From assembly GCA_032173965.1 (NCBI GenBank), contig CM063284.1, positions 112,194,410-112,258,409 on the forward strand: DNA of 64,000 nucleotides, given 5' to 3'. The DNA comes from Sitta carolinensis (lineage: Eukaryota > Chordata > Aves > Passeriformes > Sittidae). Below, in pieces: positions 63,166 to 64,000 of this stretch (the stretch's first letter is position 1; every line of letters starts with the position of its first letter). The notes under the pieces are model-generated. The model did no database searches, was not told the DNA's origin, and saw only the letters and a list, made by a program, of their open reading frames with translations. The translations under genes and the position numbers were made by a program.

Positions 63166-64000
63166 TTCTATGGCTTAATACATACAAATCTGAAGCATAA
63201 CTTGAGTACACTGGGAACTTTCACTGTTTGAACAGAATGAGATAAGTCTATGTCAGATTGTCTGACTAAGACAAATAGGAGAGCTGAAATGTCTTTGAGT
63301 AATCTTTCATTACTGCATGAACAGTTTTTTGTTTTCCTTTTTAATTACTTGTTTTTGTGGATGAATCAACTTTGTTTGCTAGGCATTTTCCAGCTTTGCT
63401 GTTTTCTGCTGAATATTAGAGCTAAACAGTTCTATTTGTCCATGCTGGATTAACTTCAGATATTCTCTTCTTCCCTCAACTTCCCTGTCTTCCATTCACC
63501 CAGAAAACACCCTGAAAGAGAGTAAAGCCCAGGTTTAGCTGTAGGAACCTAGCACAAATAATAAGGCAGATTGCAGGTAGAAACAAAAGTGAAAGATCTG
63601 GACAGAACAGGTCAGTATCTGGAGAATTAAAAGACTAAGAGAGAGACAAAATGAGGAAGGGTCCTGCAGAGGGGCTGAGCTGGGGAGAGCCAAGACAGGT
63701 CTGGCAGAGCTTGGCAGGCAGGAGGACTAAATTGGGAGCTAGCATCTACATGTGTGTTCCCGGTAATGAGGGAGGAGAATCAGGCTTTTACAACTGACTG
63801 ACTGATTTAATAGTTAATCTGCCTCAGCTCCCTCTTCTCTAAGATACTGACAGGTACCTTCAATTACCTCACACAAGTAGTTATTAGTCTTTATTTCAGT
63901 GTTGGTTCCTGAGGTATTTACTGCATGTGACTATACTGTAGTCAGGTGAATTAAAAATGTGGATGCTCTGTGTTGCTCTGACATAGATGGATTTGTATCT
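63166..64000. other. Unique non-genic sequence to the window end
   Basis: I see no supportable gene or repeat in the last 835 bases. A 67-codon plus frame at 63250 has no recognisable protein sequence. Composition is slightly richer at 63590-63760 but without CpG. Confidence 0.55.

Overview
This looks like an AT-rich, gene-poor piece of a bird nuclear genome, probably a passerine. The evidence is repeat content. There are four recognisable CR1 LINE fragments (two of them degraded reverse-transcriptase reading frames) and three LTR-type sequences resembling avian endogenous retroviruses. No operons, rRNA, tRNA, CRISPR arrays or bacterial-type genes are present. I could not name any protein-coding gene. 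The open frames are short and mostly behave like chance frames.

Layout: 1-5.3 kb holds an old CR1 ORF2 fragment (+), then a decayed coding-like stretch on the minus strand at about 3.0-4.4 kb that I cannot identify, then a second CR1 reverse-transcriptase fragment (-). 5.3-11.4 kb is unique AT-rich sequence with one CpG-retaining patch near 8.0-8.3 kb. 11.4-14.9 kb is the most unusual block. It is a degenerate tandem array of ~165-197 bp units, nearly all with telomere-like CCTAA-rich motifs. An LTR-like sequence interrupts it, and a second tandem family (~170-185 bp monomers paired into ~352 bp dimers) sits in the middle. 14.9-39.1 kb is a gene desert with two short CR1 tails, two LTRs (21.7 kb and 26.9 kb, the latter carrying a GA microsatellite), small tandem duplications and low-complexity tracts.

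At 39.1-41.4 kb there is a strong promoter region: a TATA box at 39120, followed by a ~2 kb CpG island with GC boxes, a G-quadruplex-forming run, a Kozak-context upstream ORF and several consensus splice sites. This is very likely the 5' end of a gene, most simply transcribed to the right with non-coding or short first exons. From 41.4 kb to the end I see only intron-like or intergenic sequence, one isolated GC-rich patch with a good splice donor at 57.5-57.9 kb, and a well-preserved CR1 3' end at 62.8-63.2 kb. The genes served by the promoter presumably continue outside the window.

No new enzymatic or defence system is visible. The strongest leads are the telomere-motif satellite block, the unidentified minus-strand pseudogene, and the promoter whose gene cannot be named from this window.
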